This document shows positions 8,768 to 17,136 of a DNA stretch of 64,000 nt, piece after piece. Origin of the DNA: Cutibacterium namnetense (lineage in GTDB: Bacteria; Actinomycetota; Actinomycetes; Propionibacteriales; Propionibacteriaceae); the NCBI RefSeq assembly GCF_001642025.1, contig NZ_LWHO01000001.1:530573-594572 (forward strand), in the 5' to 3' direction. Both the position numbers and the translations under genes were made by a program. A model generated the notes under the pieces. The model searched no databases and was not told the DNA's origin. It worked only from the letters and a program-made list of their open reading frames with translations. Every line of letters begins with the position of its first letter. The first letter of the stretch is position 1.

Positions 8768-9838
8768 GTGTCTATCCCCCGTTTGCCTATCGCCATGGTC
8801 GCGTGCCTGGCCGTAGCTCTTGCCGGATGCAGTAATGGATCCACTCCCAAGGGCGACAATGCCAAGAGCTCATCCGAAGTCACCTTGACTAACTGTGGGA
8901 ACAAGGTGACGTATCCCAAGGTCGCCCAGCGCCTCTATGTTAATGACGGCAATATCATCGCGACGGCCCTCAGTGCGGGGGCCGTCAAGCAGATTGCTGC
9001 TGTGAGTTCACTAGGTGATGACAAGACGATCCTTGCCGCCAAGTACGGCTCAAATGTCATCAACAATTTGCATGAGGCTGTCAAGGGGTATCCGACACTG
9101 GAATCGATCATCGCTAACAGGCCCGACGTCGTTGTCGCGGGCTGGAACTATGGATTCTCTGAGGAGGGAAACCTCACTCCCGACAAGCTCCATGAGCGAG
9201 GCATCAACAGCTACCTGCTCAGCGAATCTTGTCGGCAGAAGGGCAGCGAGAAGGCTCGTGGCGTCATGCAGCCGTGGGACGCCGTCCGTACCGATCTGGG
9301 CAACCTTGCCAAGCTCACCGGCAATGAACCGACGGGGAAGAAGGCAGTCAAGGATCTCGACGACCGACTTGACGCTCTCAACAAAGCTCCGAAGGCTGCG
9401 AAAACCCCTGTGGTTCTGCTTTTTGATTCAGCTAAGGACACCATTCTCACTAGTGGCAACAAAGGCGGTCCGCAAGCCATTATCAACGCTGCCGGTGGGC
9501 AGAATGCGACCCACGACGTTAACGATACGTGGGTGAGGATCGGCTGGGAGAAAGTGGCGACCCTCAAACCTGACGCCATCGCCTTTGTTGATTACGATGC
9601 CCAGCCCTTCTCCGAGAAGGTAAAGATCCTGCAATCTAACCCGGCGACCAAGAATCTTGCTGCGGTGCAGAAAAAACGCTTCCTGAACCTTCCCTACGCT
9701 ATGTGGACCTCCGGCCCCCTCAACATTGATGCTGCCGAGCACCTGCGGGTCAGTTTGGAGAAGTGGGGGTTAGAGCCCAAATCGTCAATCAAGCCGCAAC
9801 TCACCATCCCCGCATCCGTGCCGGGGCACGAGGGCTGA
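8768..9838 (+). CDS. btuF: BtuF-type substrate-binding lipoprotein
   Basis: A 356-residue solute-binding protein of the helical-backbone metal-receptor type, anchored outside the membrane. The GTG at 8768 lies about eight bases after AAAGGAAG. The product opens with a short lipoprotein signal ending in LAGC, with cysteine 21 as the lipidated residue. Hydrophobic and gate segments typical of the family are seen (PTLESIIANRPDVVVAGWNY; WEKVATLKPDAIAFVD). Three genes in order permease, ATPase, binding protein under one cobalamin riboswitch point to corrinoid uptake. The frame stays open upstream through the ATPase gene, but that part is a shadow. Confidence 0.88.
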   Translation: MSIPRLPIAMVACLAVALAGCSNGSTPKGDNAKSSSEVTLTNCGNKVTYPKVAQRLYVNDGNIIATALSAGAVKQIAAVSSLGDDKTILAAKYGSNVINNLHEAVKGYPTLESIIANRPDVVVAGWNYGFSEEGNLTPDKLHERGINSYLLSESCRQKGSEKARGVMQPWDAVRTDLGNLAKLTGNEPTGKKAVKDLDDRLDALNKAPKAAKTPVVLLFDSAKDTILTSGNKGGPQAIINAAGGQNATHDVNDTWVRIGWEKVATLKPDAIAFVDYDAQPFSEKVKILQSNPATKNLAAVQKKRFLNLPYAMWTSGPLNIDAAEHLRVSLEKWGLEPKSSIKPQLTIPASVPGHEG

Positions 9839-9913
9839 GGAATCTGGGCCGTCCTGCTGCCATAACCTTCGGGATGAAGCTTCGACCGGTTTATGTGGCC
9901 GAGTCTCGTCTCA

Positions 9914-11137
9914 TCACGACCACAGCGACGAGACGGGAAGCGATTCGAGCCGATCGCCGGCTTTTTGCCCCGTGCTGGTTGTCAAGACGATACCGGCAAG
10001 GAATTCGTCACCAAGCCGGTCTCGGAGAGCCTTGAGGTGCTGGAAGTGCCGGGCAGTGGCCGCAACAGCAGATTTCACTTCTACCGCGATAATGCCTGTC
10101 GGAGTCTCCACGATGATGTCTACTTCGGCACCTTGGCGATCCCGATAATGGAAAAGTTTAAAGGGTGTTGCCGACCATCCTCGTTGCCGCAGCAACTCAC
10201 AAACCACGAACTGTTCGAGTAGAGGACCAAGGTGGTCGGCACCCTGCATCGAGCTCAGGTGGGCGGCGTCCATATTTGACAGTGCGGCGTTGAGTCCCGT
10301 GTCGGTGAGGAACACTTTGGGACGCTGGATCTGTCGTTTCGTGAGATTGCGGGACCACGCCGGCAAACGGTGGATAAGGAACAAGGATTCCAAGAGATCT
10401 GAATAGCGAACCACGGTCCCGCGCGTCACCTCGAGTTTCTGCGCAAGCCTGTCCTGGACGAGCTCGGCCCCGGGGGCACCCGCCAGCAGTTGGAGTAACT
10501 GGCCAAGGATGGGGATTCGGGTCTGTGCCATGTCGGAGGCATCTCGCTGGACCAGTCTGTTGGCGTAGTCCTTGAGCCATGCGGTTCGTACACGAGGTGA
10601 CATGGACTGAACGAGTGGGTATCCCCCGACTGTGAGGCGCGTGATGACGTCTGAACGGTCGGCTTCTGGGGCTGTTCTTCGGTCCGGGCTGAGCAACCAA
10701 CTGACCCAATCCTCCTTATGCCCTTCTAACTCTCCTTGGCTAAATGGATGTAGCCGGGCGGTCATGGCGCGTCCGGCCAGAGAATCCTGGGCGCCGGGAA
10801 GTCTCAGCAGGTTTGCTGAGCCAGTGAGTACGAAGCGACCGGGGCGACGGTCGTTATCCACGACGGCCTTGAGTGGAAGGATGAGCTCTGGGCAACGTTG
10901 GATCTCGTCAATCACGAGACGCCCCTCTTTGGCCGAGCTAAGGAAGCCCGCCGGATCGTCATGGGCGAACGTGCGGGTGAGGTCATCGTCCATGGTGGTG
11001 AATGTGGTGTTGGCGTCGTCAATCATGCCTGTCAATGTCGATTTGCCGACCTGTCGAGCGCCTTCGATGACCACGATTGGTGAGATGTCCAGTAACTCTT
11101 GCACCCAAGCAGTGATGTTGCGCTGTAACAGCTGCAT
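9914..11137 (-). CDS. AAA ATPase with DUF4143 C-terminal domain
   Basis: A 407-residue protein of the widespread AAA_14/DUF4143 family, whose cellular role is not established. Walker A is GARQVGKST near residue 26. Walker B is LVIDEIQRCPEL near 73, followed by the sensor-type FVLTGSANLLRLPGA. The C-terminal half contains the DUF4143 fold, with FLTDTGLNAAL and an endonuclease-like patch (GAEVDIIVETPTGIIAVEVKS) resembling the D-ExK nuclease core. It is a single gene inserted against the direction of the cobalamin cluster and unrelated to it, so it was probably acquired independently. No Shine-Dalgarno is evident. A 6-base palindrome lies just upstream of the start. Confidence 0.9.
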   Translation of the reverse strand: MQLLQRNITAWVQELLDISPIVVIEGARQVGKSTLTGMIDDANTTFTTMDDDLTRTFAHDDPAGFLSSAKEGRLVIDEIQRCPELILPLKAVVDNDRRPGRFVLTGSANLLRLPGAQDSLAGRAMTARLHPFSQGELEGHKEDWVSWLLSPDRRTAPEADRSDVITRLTVGGYPLVQSMSPRVRTAWLKDYANRLVQRDASDMAQTRIPILGQLLQLLAGAPGAELVQDRLAQKLEVTRGTVVRYSDLLESLFLIHRLPAWSRNLTKRQIQRPKVFLTDTGLNAALSNMDAAHLSSMQGADHLGPLLEQFVVCELLRQRGWSATPFKLFHYRDRQGAEVDIIVETPTGIIAVEVKSAVAATARHFQHLKALRDRLGDEFLAGIVLTTSTGQKAGDRLESLPVSSLWS

Positions 11138-11146
11138 GCTAAGACA

Positions 11147-11161
11147 GTAGCAGTTTGCTAC
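11147..11161. repeat. Short palindrome upstream of the DUF4143 ATPase, possible operator
   Basis: GTAGCA and TGCTAC form a perfect 6-base inverted repeat with a 3-base spacer, ending 10 bases before the minus-strand ATPase start at 11137. The position over the expected leader or -10 region would suit an operator. Further left of cbiC's end, a 10-base direct repeat CGATTCGCTG occurs at 11195 and 11217. Function is inferred from position only. Confidence 0.35.
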
Positions 11162-11229
11162 CGCTGAATCAGCAAAACGCCGTACCTAGAATGACGATTC
11201 GCTGTCCTGGAAAGAGCGATTCGCTGCCG

Positions 11230-11883
11230 TCAGCGATGGCTGTTGGTCAACTCATCGGTCGATGCGATGGCGTTAACGGCGGCTACTGCAATCGCCGAAC
11301 CGCCGCGTCGTCCCAGCAGGGTGAGGTACTCCAGCCCCAGTTTCGAGTCGACGAGGGCCTGCTTCGATTCCGCTGCGCCGACGAACCCGACCGGAATGCC
11401 GACGACGGCTGCTGGGCGAGCGCCGGTCTCTTCGCACACCTCAAGCACCCGGAATAGGGCGGTGGGGGCGTTGCCGATAGCGACAATGGCCCCGTCGAGC
11501 TTGCCTTCCTCGGCCCACAAGTCCACCGCGGCGCAGGTCTTCGTCATGCTTTTTGCCCGAGCGATCTCGGCCAGGCGAGGATCCTTGATGTAGCAGATCG
11601 TCTCATTGTCGCGCGGCAGTCGGGATCGGATAATGCCGGTGGCCGTCATGGAGGAATCACACAGAATTGGTGCACCCTCGCCTAGCGCCTTGCGAGCTGC
11701 CGTCACCACACCGGGAGTAAAAGCGATGTCGTCTGCGATGGCCGGATCGGCCGCGGCATGGATCATGCGGACGACGACTCCCTCGACGTCAGTGGGGAAG
11801 CGATCCAAGTTCGCCTCGCAGCGAATAATGCGGAAGGACTCGCGGTAAATGTCGGATCCATTGTTGACGTACACGTGGTCCAC
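11230..11883 (-). CDS. cbiC: Precorrin-8X methylmutase (CbiC/CobH)
   Basis: Moves the methyl group from C-11 to C-12 to form (hydrogeno)cobyrinate. The 217-residue length is normal. The catalytic histidine lies in VVRMIHAAADP near residue 40. Also conserved are CDSSMTATGI near 75 and the C-terminal AVVGIPVGFVGAAESK loop. It is a single minus-strand gene flanked by the DUF4143 ATPase and, divergently, the riboswitch-led cbiMNQO unit. It has no cobalamin riboswitch of its own that I could see on the minus strand. Confidence 0.95.
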   Translation of the reverse strand: MDHVYVNNGSDIYRESFRIIRCEANLDRFPTDVEGVVVRMIHAAADPAIADDIAFTPGVVTAARKALGEGAPILCDSSMTATGIIRSRLPRDNETICYIKDPRLAEIARAKSMTKTCAAVDLWAEEGKLDGAIVAIGNAPTALFRVLEVCEETGARPAAVVGIPVGFVGAAESKQALVDSKLGLEYLTLLGRRGGSAIAVAAVNAIASTDELTNSHR

Positions 11884-12047
11884 GATCTTGCTCCTGACGA
11901 CGGCGAAGACTTATAGGGCCTTCGTAGAAGAGTAGCACCAGACCATTGCGCTGCAGCGAGAGAGAACCATTCTTAGGCAACCCTCGGATACAAATTCTGC
12001 AGTGGGTGTGTTTAACTGTTCTGTGTACAACTCGAGAATGTCCTGAT
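11884..12047. other. Divergent promoter region between cbiC and the cbiM riboswitch
   Basis: This stretch must contain the minus-strand cbiC promoter and the plus-strand promoter for the cbiMNQO leader. The segment around 11990-12040 is AT-rich for this genome. No ORF of plausible codon use is present. Individual promoter boxes could not be fixed with confidence. Confidence 0.4.
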
Positions 12048-12126
12048 GACGTGGTTGAAGCCGGGAAGCGCCGGCACGGACGCGCCACTGTGAACGATCC
12101 TATGCGGTTCGAAAGTCAGATCTGCC
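12048..12126 (+). promoter_or_regulatory. Cobalamin riboswitch leading cbiMNQO
   Basis: The B12 box GCCACTGTGA is exact at 12084-12093. It is preceded by CCGGGAAGCGCCGG and followed by GAAAGTCAGATCTGCC, the typical 3' closing segment. The aptamer is the compact form. The distance from its end to the cbiM start is about 60 bases and contains a hairpin that covers the ribosome-binding site, which argues for translational control of cobalt uptake by adenosylcobalamin. Confidence 0.88.
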
Positions 12127-12138
12127 ATGCACGTCAGG

Positions 12139-12172
12139 CCTTTCCAGGACGGGACGCGAATCCCGAGAAAGG
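12139..12172 (+). promoter_or_regulatory. Hairpin sequestering the cbiM Shine-Dalgarno
   Basis: CCTTTC (12139-12144) pairs with GAAAGG (12167-12172), and inside it CGGGA (12150-12154) pairs with TCCCG (12161-12165). The outer right arm is the first part of the AAAGGAG ribosome-binding site of cbiM (12168-12174; ATG at 12185). A folded hairpin would hide this site. Together with the aptamer just upstream, this is a plausible expression platform for translational repression. Confidence 0.6.
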
Positions 12173-12184
12173 AGATGACACCTC

Positions 12185-12868
12185 ATGCACATTGCTGAGG
12201 GGGTTCTCTCGCCGGCCCAGTGTGCGGTTTGGTATGCCGCAGCTGCACCGTTCGTCGTTCATGGCGGCTACCGGGTCGTCAAGGAAGTCAAGGAGCACCC
12301 CGAAAACAAGCTTCTGCTCGCCACCGCGGGTGCTTTCACCTTCGTACTCTCGGCCATCAAGCTGCCCAGCGTTACGGGATCGTCCTCGCACCCTACCGGA
12401 ACGGGAGTTGGGGCGGCGCTGTTCAAACCACCGGTCATGGCATTCTTGGGAATGATCGTGCTGATCTTCCAAGCACTGTTATTGGCTCATGGTGGCATCT
12501 CCACTCTCGGTGCCAATACCTTCTCTATGGGCATTGCTGGACCATGGGCCGGTTACGCCTTCTACAAACTCACTAAGAAACTCCATGGACCTGACGCGTT
12601 GGCGATCTTCCTGTGCATGGTCTTCGCCGACTTCATCACCTACGTTGTTACTAGCTTCCAGCTGGCTTTTGCCTTCCCGGATCCTGCGGGTGGTTTCTGG
12701 GGAGCTGTCGGCAAGTTCCTCGGCATTTTCGCCATGACTCAGGTTCCGCTGGCCCTCATTGAGGGTCTCCTGGGCATCCTGTTGTTCCGTTTCCTTGCCA
12801 AGGTCGCAGCCCCGCAGCTCCGGCAGCTTGGCGTCCTCGGCGACAACACGGAGGTGGCTCATGCCTGA
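12185..12868 (+). CDS. cbiM: Cobalt ECF transporter substrate-specific subunit CbiM
   Basis: A 227-residue integral membrane protein that selects Co2+ for the energy-coupling-factor importer. It begins MHIAEGVLS; the N-terminal Met-His-Ile in the mature protein is part of the metal site in this family, so the ATG at 12185 is firm. It has about six hydrophobic helices and the conserved SSHPTGTGVGAALFKPP loop near residue 68. AAAGGAG precedes the start. First gene of cbiMNQO; it overlaps cbiN by eight bases. The unit is under the cobalamin riboswitch, so cobalt import follows corrin demand. Confidence 0.96.
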   Translation: MHIAEGVLSPAQCAVWYAAAAPFVVHGGYRVVKEVKEHPENKLLLATAGAFTFVLSAIKLPSVTGSSSHPTGTGVGAALFKPPVMAFLGMIVLIFQALLLAHGGISTLGANTFSMGIAGPWAGYAFYKLTKKLHGPDALAIFLCMVFADFITYVVTSFQLAFAFPDPAGGFWGAVGKFLGIFAMTQVPLALIEGLLGILLFRFLAKVAAPQLRQLGVLGDNTEVAHA

Positions 12869-13295
12869 GAACACTATTGCTAAGGCCCGTCGGGATAGCT
12901 CGCTGACCGGCAAGAGCAAGTGGGTCACCCCGGTCATCATCATCCTCGTGGTTGCTCTCTTCGTCATATGTATGGTCCTCGGTGCCAAAAAGACCAGCGG
13001 TGGCGAGGAAGGTTTCGGAGGAACTGACGACGCTGCTGCAGAGGCCGCTGAGAAGGCCGGCGCCAAGAAGTGGATCGAGCCGATCTTCGAGCCGAATTCC
13101 TCTGAGGTTGAGTCCGGTCTGTTCGCTCTCCAGGCAGCCCTGGGTGCTGGCATAGTTGGATATGCTCTGGGGCGTATGAGCGGGCGCGTGAAGGGCCGTG
13201 AGGAGGCTGAGCACGCGTCTGATCTCCATAGTGTTGACGACGTGCCCGAGGCCGCTGTCACCTCGTCGGAAGCCAACTCGACTGCCAAGTCATGA
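12861..13295 (+). CDS. cbiN: Cobalt transport accessory protein CbiN
   Basis: A small two-helix membrane partner of CbiM that is needed for Co2+ loading. The 144-residue chain is longer than the usual 90-110. It has an N-terminal cytoplasmic leader, TM1 (VTPVIIILVVALFVICMVLG), an extracytoplasmic loop with the conserved FGGTDDAA and EPIFEPNSSEVES motifs, TM2 (LFALQAALGAGIVGYALG), then an acidic 35-residue C-terminal tail without family counterpart. The ATG at 12861 overlaps the end of cbiM, and the stop overlaps the cbiQ ATG. Confidence 0.92.
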   Translation: MPENTIAKARRDSSLTGKSKWVTPVIIILVVALFVICMVLGAKKTSGGEEGFGGTDDAAAEAAEKAGAKKWIEPIFEPNSSEVESGLFALQAALGAGIVGYALGRMSGRVKGREEAEHASDLHSVDDVPEAAVTSSEANSTAKS

Positions 13296-14137
13296 CGATT
13301 ACCTCTCTCGACGACGCCGCCTGGGATTCCCCCTGGCGGCGTCGTCCAGTCGGAGAAAAGGTTGCTCTGTCGACGGCCCTGCTGTTGACCGCCCTGTGTA
13401 CCCCGTCAATGGAGGCTTCGCGGTGGGTGAGCCCGGTCGTAGGCTCTGGTATTTGGCCCGGGGCGTTGTTGGCTGGGATCCTCAGCGTGATCGTCATTCT
13501 AGGGCCAGCTCACATTGCTGGACGGGTGCTATGGCAGGCGGTCGTTGCCCCGCTGGTCTTCCTCATTATCGGTGGCATCTCCGTCCTGGTCAGTCTTGGA
13601 TCGACCCCCGTCGGAACGGTTTGGTGGCATGCCGGGGCGTTCAGCGTTGGGCCGGTTTCCAGCGCCCAGGCGATGTCCCTGATTGAGCACGGCGTATGCG
13701 GCACCCTCACCCTCATGGTGCTGGCAGTGACCACGCCGATGGTTGATCTCCTCACCTGGCTGAGGAAATTCCATATCCCTGACCCGCTGCTGGAAATAGC
13801 GTCTTTGACCTACCGACTCATATTCGTGTTACTCGATACCGTTGTGACGGCTAGCGAGGCCCAGCACGCTCGCCTCGGCGATGCCCCGGCAGGACGATTC
13901 GGGGGGTTCAATCGGCGCATGAACAACACAGCTGCTTTGCTGGGATCAGTGGGGATCCGGGCATGGACGAGGGCTAATCGTCTCAACGATGGACTCGTCA
14001 ATCGTGGCTTCGAGGCCGCATTGGTCACCCTGCCCATCAAACGCACCGGTTCGGTGCGATACAAGATCATCGTCGTCATCGCCATCGCCGTCCTGTGGGT
14101 GATCAGCTGGACGACGACCGGAAGGATTTTCAGATGA
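13292..14137 (+). CDS. cbiQ: Cobalt ECF transporter transmembrane subunit CbiQ
   Basis: A 281-residue EcfT-type membrane scaffold that couples CbiO to CbiMN. It has hydrophobic helices at about 28-45, 50-70, 75-95 and 135-150 and near the C-terminus. Coupling-helix motifs are visible as AQHARLGD near 190 and LVNRGFEA near 232, where family members carry Ala-Arg-Gly signatures. The ATG overlaps the cbiN stop, and its own stop overlaps the cbiO ATG. The order M-N-Q-O is the standard cobalt ECF operon. Confidence 0.93.
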   Translation: MTITSLDDAAWDSPWRRRPVGEKVALSTALLLTALCTPSMEASRWVSPVVGSGIWPGALLAGILSVIVILGPAHIAGRVLWQAVVAPLVFLIIGGISVLVSLGSTPVGTVWWHAGAFSVGPVSSAQAMSLIEHGVCGTLTLMVLAVTTPMVDLLTWLRKFHIPDPLLEIASLTYRLIFVLLDTVVTASEAQHARLGDAPAGRFGGFNRRMNNTAALLGSVGIRAWTRANRLNDGLVNRGFEAALVTLPIKRTGSVRYKIIVVIAIAVLWVISWTTTGRIFR

Positions 14138-14970
14138 GTCCCGAGGTCCTGCTGTCGACCGAGCACCTGTACGCCACCCACCCTGGCCGTCCTATGGTGC
14201 TGACCGACGTTAATGTTTCCTTTCGTGCCGGGGTCCGCGTAGCGATCCTGGGAGCTAATGGGTCCGGCAAGACGACTCTCTTGCGCTGCCTGTCCGGCTC
14301 TCTTAAGCCTGTCAAGGGCCACGTCGTGAGAGGCAATTCCGTGCTCAGCTACGGTCGTGCCCAACTGCGTGAGCATCGGCGAGCCGTCCAGTTGGTGCTG
14401 CAAGATCCTGACGACCAGCTCTTTAGCGCCGACGTCAGTCAGGATGTCTCCTTCGGCCCCATGAATATGGGCCTCGACGTTGACGAGGTGCGAGATCGGG
14501 TCTCCGAAGCTCTAGAACTGCTCGGGGCCAGCCACTTGGCCGAGCGTGCCACGTATCAGCTGTCTTACGGTGAGCGTAAGAGGGTCGCTGTTGCCGGCGC
14601 TGTGGCCATGCGCCCGGATTTGTTGCTCCTTGATGAGCCTACTGCCGGACTTGACCCGGTCGGAGTCACGCAGATGTTGGAGGCCCTGGATCGGCTGCGC
14701 GATCACGGAACGACGGTGGCGATGGCCACCCACGATGTCGACCTAGCTCTCGCGTGGGCTCAGGAGGCCGTGATTGTCGTCGATGGTCAGGTGCATCAAG
14801 GGCCGATCGACGAGTTGCTTGCCGACGCTGACTTGGTGGGGCGGGCGCATCTGCATATCCCGTGGCCCCTCGAGCTCGCCCGTCGACTCGATGCTCGGGA
14901 TCTTCCCAGGACGATGGACGAGGTCGTGGCGATGCTGTCCGACAGCCCCTCGCCAGCTCCCTCGAATTGA
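14134..14970 (+). CDS. cbiO: Cobalt ECF transporter ATPase CbiO
   Basis: A 278-residue ABC ATPase. Walker [10 protein letters not shown] lies near residue 41 and the Q-loop sequence [15 protein letters not shown] near 88, a hallmark of ECF ATPases. The signature is [16 protein letters not shown], and Walker [14 protein letters not shown] is followed by ATHDVDLA. The ATG at 14134 is chosen over an earlier in-frame ATG at 14095 because GGAAGGA lies just upstream and it gives the usual ATGA overlap with cbiQ. Last gene of the cobalt transporter operon. Confidence 0.95.
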   Translation: MSPEVLLSTEHLYATHPGRPMVLTDVNVSFRAGVRVAILGANGSGKTTLLRCLSGSLKPVKGHVVRGNSVLSYGRAQLREHRRAVQLVLQDPDDQLFSADVSQDVSFGPMNMGLDVDEVRDRVSEALELLGASHLAERATYQLSYGERKRVAVAGAVAMRPDLLLLDEPTAGLDPVGVTQMLEALDRLRDHGTTVAMATHDVDLALAWAQEAVIVVDGQVHQGPIDELLADADLVGRAHLHIPWPLELARRLDARDLPRTMDEVVAMLSDSPSPAPSN

Positions 14971-15022
14971 TGGTAAAGGTGCGACGCAGCGATCTTGGCG
15001 GTTTGAGTACAGCGGTGGTTCG

Positions 15023-15709
15023 ATGGACCCCATGAACAGATCATCGTCGAGTGCTGCGCTGCTCATCGGCGCAGTCGCCGTGCCGATCGCCGTCTGTGCG
15101 GTGTTGAGCGCCCTCATCGACGTCTTCGTCGCACCAGCGGCGGCCCTCGTGCTTGTTATCGTCATCGTTATCGTCTGTCTGAGAGGGTCGTGGCTGGCCG
15201 ACATCCTGGTCATCGTCGTCAGTGCCGTCGGCTTTGACTTCTTCCTCACCTACCCCTACCGGAGCATGAAGATCGCCTCGCGCCCTGACATTGAGGTGAC
15301 GATCGCGCTATTTGTCGTCGGTGCCGCTATCGCGGGCATCTCGCGGTGGGCGCTGACGGCGTCTGACCTGGCGGAGCGGAGACAGGGATATGTCACATAC
15401 GCTCTGGACGCGAGGTCGGGGGGAATGACTCGTGACGAGGTTGCTCAGCGTCTGGCTGGTCTGGTCGGCGCCGAGGCCGGAGCTTGGGTGGACGGAACCC
15501 CACCGTCGGGGGAAGCTGTCATACAGGATGCCACCACCATGCGCACCGACGTCGGTCTGGAGGATCCTTCCCGGGTCGGGTTCCCAACCGACCGCTTTAT
15601 CTGCTTCCCCGCTACTGGCGGCTACATCCGTGTCTCGGCGGCGTCGCGGCACGTGCGTCCCACCGGGGAACAGATGAGGGCAGCTTGCCTGCTGGCTTCC
15701 CAGATTTGA
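15023..15709 (+). CDS. Stand-alone DUF4118 (KdpD-like) membrane protein
   Basis: A 228-residue protein with four closely packed hydrophobic helices in the first 115 residues. The FDFFLTYPY motif after helix two is characteristic of the DUF4118 sensor module of KdpD-type histidine kinases. The remaining ~110 residues are soluble; no histidine-kinase core follows, and none is encoded next door. Start at ATG 15023, with ATG 15032 an alternative. It lies 52 bases after cbiO and runs toward the minus-strand cbiT. Whether it senses anything linked to cobalt is unknown. Confidence 0.8.
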   Translation: MDPMNRSSSSAALLIGAVAVPIAVCAVLSALIDVFVAPAAALVLVIVIVIVCLRGSWLADILVIVVSAVGFDFFLTYPYRSMKIASRPDIEVTIALFVVGAAIAGISRWALTASDLAERRQGYVTYALDARSGGMTRDEVAQRLAGLVGAEAGAWVDGTPPSGEAVIQDATTMRTDVGLEDPSRVGFPTDRFICFPATGGYIRVSAASRHVRPTGEQMRAACLLASQI

Positions 15710-15725
15710 TCCCCCGCTGGGATAG

Positions 15726-16322
15726 TCACTCAGCGCGTTGCCAGGTCCATGCCACGACAGTGCGGGCCGGCTTCCAGCCGCGTAGTCGTCCGATGTTGTC
15801 GGCGGTCTCGACTCCGAACCTCATGAGGTTCCCGCCCAGATCTCGGTGCAAAGCCTCCACTAGCATCTCCGCCTCCATCGTCACCCCGTGAATGACAAGG
15901 CGCCCTCCGATGGGTAGGCGAGGTCGGCACTGGGCCACGAGGGTTTCGGTGGCACCGCCGCCAATAAAGATGGCATCTGGGTCAGGGAGCCCTTCGGGTA
16001 GACCCTTCGTCAAGTCAGCCTCAATAACCTCGAATTGCCCAGGCAAGGTGAGCTCGGCGGCATTAGTACGGGCGTTGGCGGCCCGCTCCACCTTGCGCTC
16101 TACTCCAAGGGCCCGGCAACTCGGATCGGTGCGGCACCATTCCACTGCGATGGACCCAGCCCCGGTCCCCAGATCCCACAGCAGCTGCCCCGGCATGGGT
16201 CGCAGTGCGGCCATAGCGACCGCGCGTACCGGGTGCTTAGTGATGAGGCCGTCATGGACGAAATGCTGTTCGTCCAGGCCAGGGGTACGTCCGAGAAGGG
16301 TGGCGTCAGGATCATGGGTCAT
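15726..16322 (-). CDS. cbiT: Precorrin-6Y C15-methyltransferase, decarboxylating (CbiT)
   Basis: Methylates C-15 and removes the C-12 acetate carboxyl during corrin-ring assembly. A 198-residue Rossmann-fold SAM methyltransferase: LLWDLGTGAGSIAVEW near residue 48 is the SAM glycine loop, and PDAIFIGGGATETLV near 115 is the typical CbiT segment. In many bacteria CbiT is fused to CbiE; here CbiE is inside cbiEGH and CbiT stands alone on the opposite strand. Its start lies about 50 bases from the cobO riboswitch, transcribed divergently. Confidence 0.94.
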   Translation of the reverse strand: MTHDPDATLLGRTPGLDEQHFVHDGLITKHPVRAVAMAALRPMPGQLLWDLGTGAGSIAVEWCRTDPSCRALGVERKVERAANARTNAAELTLPGQFEVIEADLTKGLPEGLPDPDAIFIGGGATETLVAQCRPRLPIGGRLVIHGVTMEAEMLVEALHRDLGGNLMRFGVETADNIGRLRGWKPARTVVAWTWQRAE

Positions 16323-16373
16323 GTGGGAAGCCTAGGGCAGTGTGGTGTGAGAACAACACAATCAATATGACAG

Positions 16374-16456
16374 AATCGGATCAGACCCGCGGGAGGAATC
16401 CGGTGCGAATCCGGAGCGGTCCCGCCACTGTGAGCGTCCCAGCGCAAGCCAGGTCT
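16374..16456 (+). promoter_or_regulatory. Cobalamin riboswitch leading cobO-cbiA/cobC-cobA
   Basis: The conserved blocks GGGAGGAATCCGGTG and AATCCGGAGCGGTCCC precede the exact B12 box GCCACTGTGA at 16424-16433, followed by GCAAGCCAGGTC. Downstream, a stem-loop (16470-16490, TGTC.CGGAA / TTCCG.GACA) lies between the aptamer and the AAGGAGG site of cobO at 16509-16515. The switch should reduce adenosylation, amidation and precorrin-2 synthesis when cobalamin is abundant. Confidence 0.9.
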
Positions 16457-16521
16457 ATCCCGCAGGTCATGTCACGGAAATTCCGCGACACGACGGGCGC
16501 GGACCCGCAAGGAGGTCGTTC

Positions 16522-17136
16522 ATGCCGCACGCGCGCACTAGCGCCGAACCCGACGACGGACTGTCCACGAGGCAGCGGCGGTTACGCCCGGTGCTGGCGG
16601 TCAACACCGGTGAGGGTAAGGGAAAGACGACGGCGGCCATGGGAACCGCCCTGCGTGCCTGGCACCAGGGCTGGCGAGTTGGGGTCTTTCAGTTTGTGAA
16701 GTCCGGACGCTGGCACGTTGGTGAGGAAGACGCTCTTCGAGCCCTCGGGCAGCTACATGAGGAAACCGGAGTCGGCGGCCCAGTCACTTGGGAAGTGATG
16801 GGTACCGGATGGTCTTGGGCGCGATCCTTTGATGCCGCGCAGACCCCTGAGGCTGCCGCTCGCGAGGGATGGCGCCACGTGTCTGATCTGCTGGCTCACG
16901 AAGCTCTCGACTTTTACCTCCTTGACGAGTTCACCTACCCGATGGATTGGGGATGGCTCGACGTCGAGGAAGTAGTCGAGACCCTGGTCAACCGCCCCGG
17001 AACCCAGCACGTCGTCATTACTGGCCGTCGAGCACCCCACGCGCTCATCGAGGTGGCGGATATCGTCACCGAAATGACGAAGATCAAGCACCCCTTTGAC
17101 AGCGGTCAGCGTGGCCAGGCAGGAATCGAGTGGTGA
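16522..17136 (+). CDS. cobO: Corrinoid (cob(I)yrinic acid a,c-diamide) adenosyltransferase CobO
   Basis: Transfers the 5'-deoxyadenosyl group from ATP to cobalt. The 204-residue length fits the CobO/BtuR family (CobA in Salmonella naming). Seen: the P-loop NTGEGKGKTTAAMG near residue 29, FVKSGRWHVGEEDAL, and the Walker-B-like LLDEFTYPMDWGW segment near 133, and TGRRAPHALIEVADIVTEM near the end. A strong AAGGAGG precedes the ATG by six bases. Its last codons overlap the GTG of the next gene. Confidence 0.95.
   Translation: MPHARTSAEPDDGLSTRQRRLRPVLAVNTGEGKGKTTAAMGTALRAWHQGWRVGVFQFVKSGRWHVGEEDALRALGQLHEETGVGGPVTWEVMGTGWSWARSFDAAQTPEAAAREGWRHVSDLLAHEALDFYLLDEFTYPMDWGWLDVEEVVETLVNRPGTQHVVITGRRAPHALIEVADIVTEMTKIKHPFDSGQRGQAGIEW

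Noticed and set aside
7792-8919. Minus-strand frame of 375 codons opposite btuC/btuD/btuF
   Set aside because: Spans three real plus-strand genes and encodes no recognisable domain.
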